Shown in pieces: positions 61,250 to 64,000 of a stretch of 64,000 nt of DNA. Position numbers and translations under genes: made by a program. The stretch lies in assembly GCF_022508225.1 (NCBI RefSeq), contig NZ_JAETXJ010000006.1, positions 170,998-234,997 of the forward strand, read 5' to 3'. Each line of letters starts with the position of its first letter. Within the stretch, counting starts at the first letter, position 1. The notes under the pieces are model-generated. The model made no database searches. It worked only from the letters and a program-made list of their open reading frames with translations, and had not been told where the DNA came from. The DNA is from Desulfovibrio sp. UIB00 (GTDB lineage: Bacteria; Desulfobacterota; Desulfovibrionia; Desulfovibrionales; Desulfovibrionaceae).

Positions 61250-61763
61250 AATTCTGTCCTCATTGGGGTGGTGATATCCTGCGGGCTTAAAAGCCCCTAG
61301 GCAATTTGCGGGTGCAGCCAGAACGGGTTTGGTGGAGCATTGAGGATTCTTACGAATCGGTTTGCATTACCTTGAAAAAATTTTGCCTGTTTCCCGTGTT
61401 GTGAAATAATTATTAGACCGGTCGTATAATAAGTCAAGCAGATTTATTTGTACGCGCCACGTGGGCATATTCGGCAGCATAACCATCTGCAATATTATGA
61501 TTTTGGAGAATAAGGCAAACAAACAGGAGAATCGTGCTAGCGACCAACCCCTTGCCAGGGGTATGAAAATGTCGGAATTAAGGCCTGCCCGCTCTTGGCA
61601 GCCCCATGTCGCATACGGAATTCTCCTCATGGCAGCCCGCACCCATGAAAGCGAGAAACAAAAAATTTGTAACCGCGCACAAGTTGCTGCACTTTTTGGC
61701 TCACGCTCAATTGTGCAATACAATCTTTCCGGTTCATACAGCTAAACGCAAAGGTGAATACTC
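61250..61763. promoter_or_regulatory. Divergent control region with second TetR operator
   Basis: The 514-base gap between the flavin reductase gene (minus) and the DUF362 gene (plus) holds AGACCGGTC at 61415-61423. On the minus strand TTGACT (61432-61437), a 16-base spacer containing the operator and TAATAA (61410-61415) form a promoter of the same design as that of the TetR gene. On the plus strand a perfect TATAAT lies at 61425-61430, next to the operator. No gene is supported inside; two frames of about 90-120 codons have no ribosome binding site or family content. Confidence 0.7.
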
Positions 61764-62897
61764 ATGGAAAAAGCAAAGGTGTACTTTACAGATTTTCGCA
61801 CCAAGGCTTTTGGCGATGGCTTGCCCACCAAGTTAAAGAAAATGATCAAAAAAGCAGGCATCGGACATATTGATATGAAGGGTCGCTTTGTTGCCATCAA
61901 ACTGCACTTTGGAGAGCTTGGCAACATCAGTTACCTGCGCCCCAACTATGCGCGCGCTGTTGTTGACACGGTCAAGGATTTTGGCGGTAAACCGTTCTTG
62001 ACCGACTGCAACACCATGTATCCCGGCAGCCGCAAAAATGCCCTGGAACATCTGGAATGCGCCTGGCAGAACGGTTTTACACCCCTTACGGTGAATTGCC
62101 CCATCATCATTGGCGACGGGCTCAAAGGCACGGACGAAGCCCTGGTCCCCGTGGTGGGCGGCGAATATGTCAAAGAAGCAAAGATTGGCCGCGCCGTTAT
62201 GGATGCAGATATTTTCATCAGCCTCACCCACTTTAAGGGGCATGAAATGACCGGCTTTGGCGGAGCCATCAAGAACATCGGCATGGGTTGCGGATCGCGC
62301 GCGGGTAAAACGGAGCAGCACAGCAACGGTCAGGCCAATATCAACGAATCGCAATGCGTTGGCTGCAAGGCCTGCATCAAACAATGCGCCAATGACGCCC
62401 TGCACTACTCCGCTGAAACCAAGAAAACCACGGTCGATCACAATAATTGCGTGGGCTGTGGCCGCTGCTTGGGCGCGTGTAATTTTGACGCCATTTCTTT
62501 CGCGCATGATGCCGCCATTGAAATGCTCAACTACAAAATGGCGGAATACACCAAGGCCGTGCTGGACGGTCGCCCACACTTTCATATTTCGCTGATTGTG
62601 GATGTTTCACCCAACTGCGATTGCCATGGCGAAAATGACGCGCCCATTTTGCCCAACATCGGCATGTTCGCCTCATTTGACCCGCTGGCGCTTGATCAGG
62701 CCTGCGTGGATGCCTGTATGAAGGCAAAACCCATGCCCGGCAGTCAGCTTGCTGAAAATATTGCGAAAAAAGGTTTTGTGGACCACCACGACCACTTTAA
62801 AAATTCTGGCCCTGAATCCGAGTGGCGCACTTGCATGGAGCATGCCGAAAAAATCGGCCTTGGCACGCGCGAATATGATCTGATTGTGGTGAAGTAG
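61764..62897 (+). CDS. DUF362 domain protein with two [4Fe-4S] ferredoxin motifs
   Basis: A 377-residue protein. The DUF362 part spans most of residues 1-190 (KGRFVAIKLHFGELGNISYL, MDADIFISLTHFKGHEMTGF, GGAIKNIGMGCGSRAGKTEQ). Two 4Fe-4S motifs follow, CVGCKACIKQC and CVGCGRCLGAC, the classical CxxCxxCxxxC spacing with the fourth Cys in each. DUF362-ferredoxin proteins are common in anaerobes and are thought to be electron carriers, but no reaction is proven. It is divergent from the flavin reductase operon, with the shared operator between. Confidence 0.93.
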   Translation: MEKAKVYFTDFRTKAFGDGLPTKLKKMIKKAGIGHIDMKGRFVAIKLHFGELGNISYLRPNYARAVVDTVKDFGGKPFLTDCNTMYPGSRKNALEHLECAWQNGFTPLTVNCPIIIGDGLKGTDEALVPVVGGEYVKEAKIGRAVMDADIFISLTHFKGHEMTGFGGAIKNIGMGCGSRAGKTEQHSNGQANINESQCVGCKACIKQCANDALHYSAETKKTTVDHNNCVGCGRCLGACNFDAISFAHDAAIEMLNYKMAEYTKAVLDGRPHFHISLIVDVSPNCDCHGENDAPILPNIGMFASFDPLALDQACVDACMKAKPMPGSQLAENIAKKGFVDHHDHFKNSGPESEWRTCMEHAEKIGLGTREYDLIVVK

Positions 62898-62923
62898 GCA
62901 GCAATTATTGCAAGCACAAAACT

Positions 62924-62945
62924 GGCCGGGGCAACCCGGCCTTTT
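62924..62945 (+). terminator. Rho-independent terminator after the DUF362 gene
   Basis: GGCCGGG and CCCGGCC form a perfect 7-bp stem with a GCAA tetraloop, followed by TTTTT, about 27 bases after the stop. Confidence 0.88.
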
Positions 62946-63058
62946 TGCGTAATGCCGCATGAGTTAGAAGCCGTAGTCAACAAAGAGGCAATGCACAGGT
63001 AAACGCCAAAGGCTCCTTAACCAGCATTACTGGGGTGGGCATATAGAATTTGCCAAAG

Positions 63059-63562
63059 TCAGCCATCCAGCGCGACCAGATGAATGCGGTTTCCATGTGC
63101 CTCAACAGAACGGCAAAGGTCGTCAAAAGAAATCCAGACAGTTGCCGTATTGTCATTGGGATGAACGCCAAGGCAGGGATTACCATCAAGGGCAGAATCA
63201 AATACAAGCTCAACTTCGCAGCCGTCGTCATTGAGAATGCCAAAAGGAGTTACTTCCCCTTGGGCCAAATCCAGATACTTGGCGAGGCGCTCTTGCGAGG
63301 CAAAGCTTAGCCGGGAAGTACCCAGTTTTTGCTGCAAGACCTTCAAGGGTGCAGCTTTATCATTGGACATGGTCACGAGAAAATGCCGCTTCCCTGTAGA
63401 ATCTCGCAGGAAGAGATTTTTGCAGATATCACCCTTAAGATTAATCCCCGAAGCCTTTATTTCATCAATTGAAAAAACGGCTGGGTGTTCCGTCACGGTG
63501 TACTCCACTCCCAGCTGTTTCAAGTAGTCATAAACCTTTTGTCGCTTTGCAAAATCTGGCAT
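63059..63562 (-). CDS. ProXp/PrdX-type aminoacyl-tRNA deacylase (YbaK-like fold)
   Basis: A 167-residue free-standing editing protein of the prolyl-tRNA synthetase-associated domain family, which removes mischarged amino acids (typically alanine) from tRNA(Pro). Matching stretches are VEYTVTEHPAVFSIDEIKAS, KNLFLRDSTGKRHFLVTMS, LGTSRLSFASQERLAKYLDL, QGEVTPFGILNDDG and HPNDNTATVWISFDDL. I start at 63562 (MPDFAK), where GGAGG is well placed; an in-frame ATG 17 codons earlier is less likely. Appears monocistronic. Confidence 0.9.
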   Translation of the reverse strand: MPDFAKRQKVYDYLKQLGVEYTVTEHPAVFSIDEIKASGINLKGDICKNLFLRDSTGKRHFLVTMSNDKAAPLKVLQQKLGTSRLSFASQERLAKYLDLAQGEVTPFGILNDDGCEVELVFDSALDGNPCLGVHPNDNTATVWISFDDLCRSVEAHGNRIHLVALDG

Positions 63563-64000
63563 AGTGCCTCCACAGCAATGTATCAAAGAATACGTGCCCC
63601 AAAAGGCTGACATACACGATTAAATATTGCCAGTACGTCATATGGAATCATGCAAATGAATAATTTAAATCCAAGCCCATACAGATGCAAGAAAGCATAT
63701 CAGTATCCAGAAGTGAGAAGTTGAGTGCGTAGCAACCTGGCTTACTCAGCACGTCACCATTTATTTATTGCTCTGCAGCATGGGGGCACGCCACACAGCG
63801 AAGTTTAGAACGCCTGTGCGGCGTGCGATTTCGTCTCCCCGTAAAGATTAAGTCTTTTTATTGCCCTTCGGGCGCTATCTTCCGCCGGCCGGCGGAGTTT
63901 GGGACGCCTTTGCGGCGCGCAGCAAGGCGGGGTTTGTTATGGGGCTACGCCCCCTTCTCGGCCCCCCTTGCATCCCCCCCGAAGCACCCCGAAGAGGGAC
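63563..64000. repeat. Gene-free right end with a cluster of short GC hairpins
   Basis: No gene is supported. From 63810 onward there are five small perfect inverted repeats: ACGCCTGTGCGGCGT (63810-63824), GCCCTTCGGGC (63863-63873), CCGCCGGCCGGCGG (63882-63895), CGCCTTTGCGGCG (63905-63917) and GGGGCTACGCCCC (63941-63953). The first and fourth look like copies of one unit. This resembles REP-like intergenic repeats or leader/terminator debris next to a gene beyond the window. Confidence 0.5.

Noticed and set aside
61461..61745. 94-codon plus-strand frame in the flavin reductase/DUF362 gap
   Set aside because: No ribosome binding site or family content; the region is better explained as a divergent promoter and leader.

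Overview
The window reads as chromosomal DNA of an anaerobic, GC-rich deltaproteobacterium of the Desulfovibrio type. The pointers are a flavoredoxin-like flavin reductase, TRAP transport, a DUF169 protein, selA, a MCP-rich gene set, TrmD fused to a second SPOUT-like methyltransferase domain, and an Aas-like MFS/acyltransferase/ligase fusion. The species cannot be fixed from the sequence alone.

Layout. 0-3 kb: tail of an unidentified gene, two terminators, a decayed IS3-type transposase fragment and a chemoreceptor. 3-13.7 kb: a Na+/H+ antiporter-like carrier, then an ethanolamine module. A DeoR-type regulator and a small-molecule kinase are divergent from a TRAP transporter (P, Q, M) plus ethanolamine ammonia-lyase EutB/EutC. 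A convergent DUF169 gene closes this part. 14-17.3 kb: a second chemoreceptor, a YqaA-like membrane protein and tRNA-Arg(TCT). 17.5-25.7 kb: folC, selA, an M18 aminopeptidase, a HEAT-like DNA alkylation repair protein, a CI-type helix-turn-helix protein, MltA and a YbgC-type thioesterase. 26-37.3 kb: an EF-G paralogue with an altered G3 motif, a phosphopantetheinyl transferase, then a dense translation/PTS run (trmD-rplS-rnhB-yraN-rsmI, EIID-HPr-EI, smpB). 37.4-46.2 kb: comEC, a ProVWX betaine-type ABC operon, and umuDC divergent from an S24-peptidase repressor. 46.2-55.9 kb: a DUF1311-like secreted protein, an AT-rich lipoprotein gene, a LysE exporter, the 1305-residue Aas fusion with its ArsR regulator, and an unusual RTX-like repeat protein. 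55.9-58.4 kb: a LacI regulator divergent from an MHS transporter and a metallophosphoesterase. 58.6-63.6 kb: a probable electrophile/redox-stress regulon (TetR, DJ-1/PfpI, nitroreductase, flavin reductase, DUF362 ferredoxin protein), then a ProXp-type tRNA editing protein. The last 400 bases carry small GC-rich hairpins and no gene I can support.

How it fits together. The most coherent units are: (1) a TRAP-EutBC ethanolamine catabolic operon without microcompartment genes; (2) a TetR regulon with the same GACCGGTC operator lying inside two separate promoters; (3) an SOS-like pair in which UmuD and a CI/S24 repressor both keep the self-cleavage residues; and (4) an ArsR-Aas unit whose regulator start overlaps a repeated operator. 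The least explained protein is the repeat protein at 53.1-54.7 kb.
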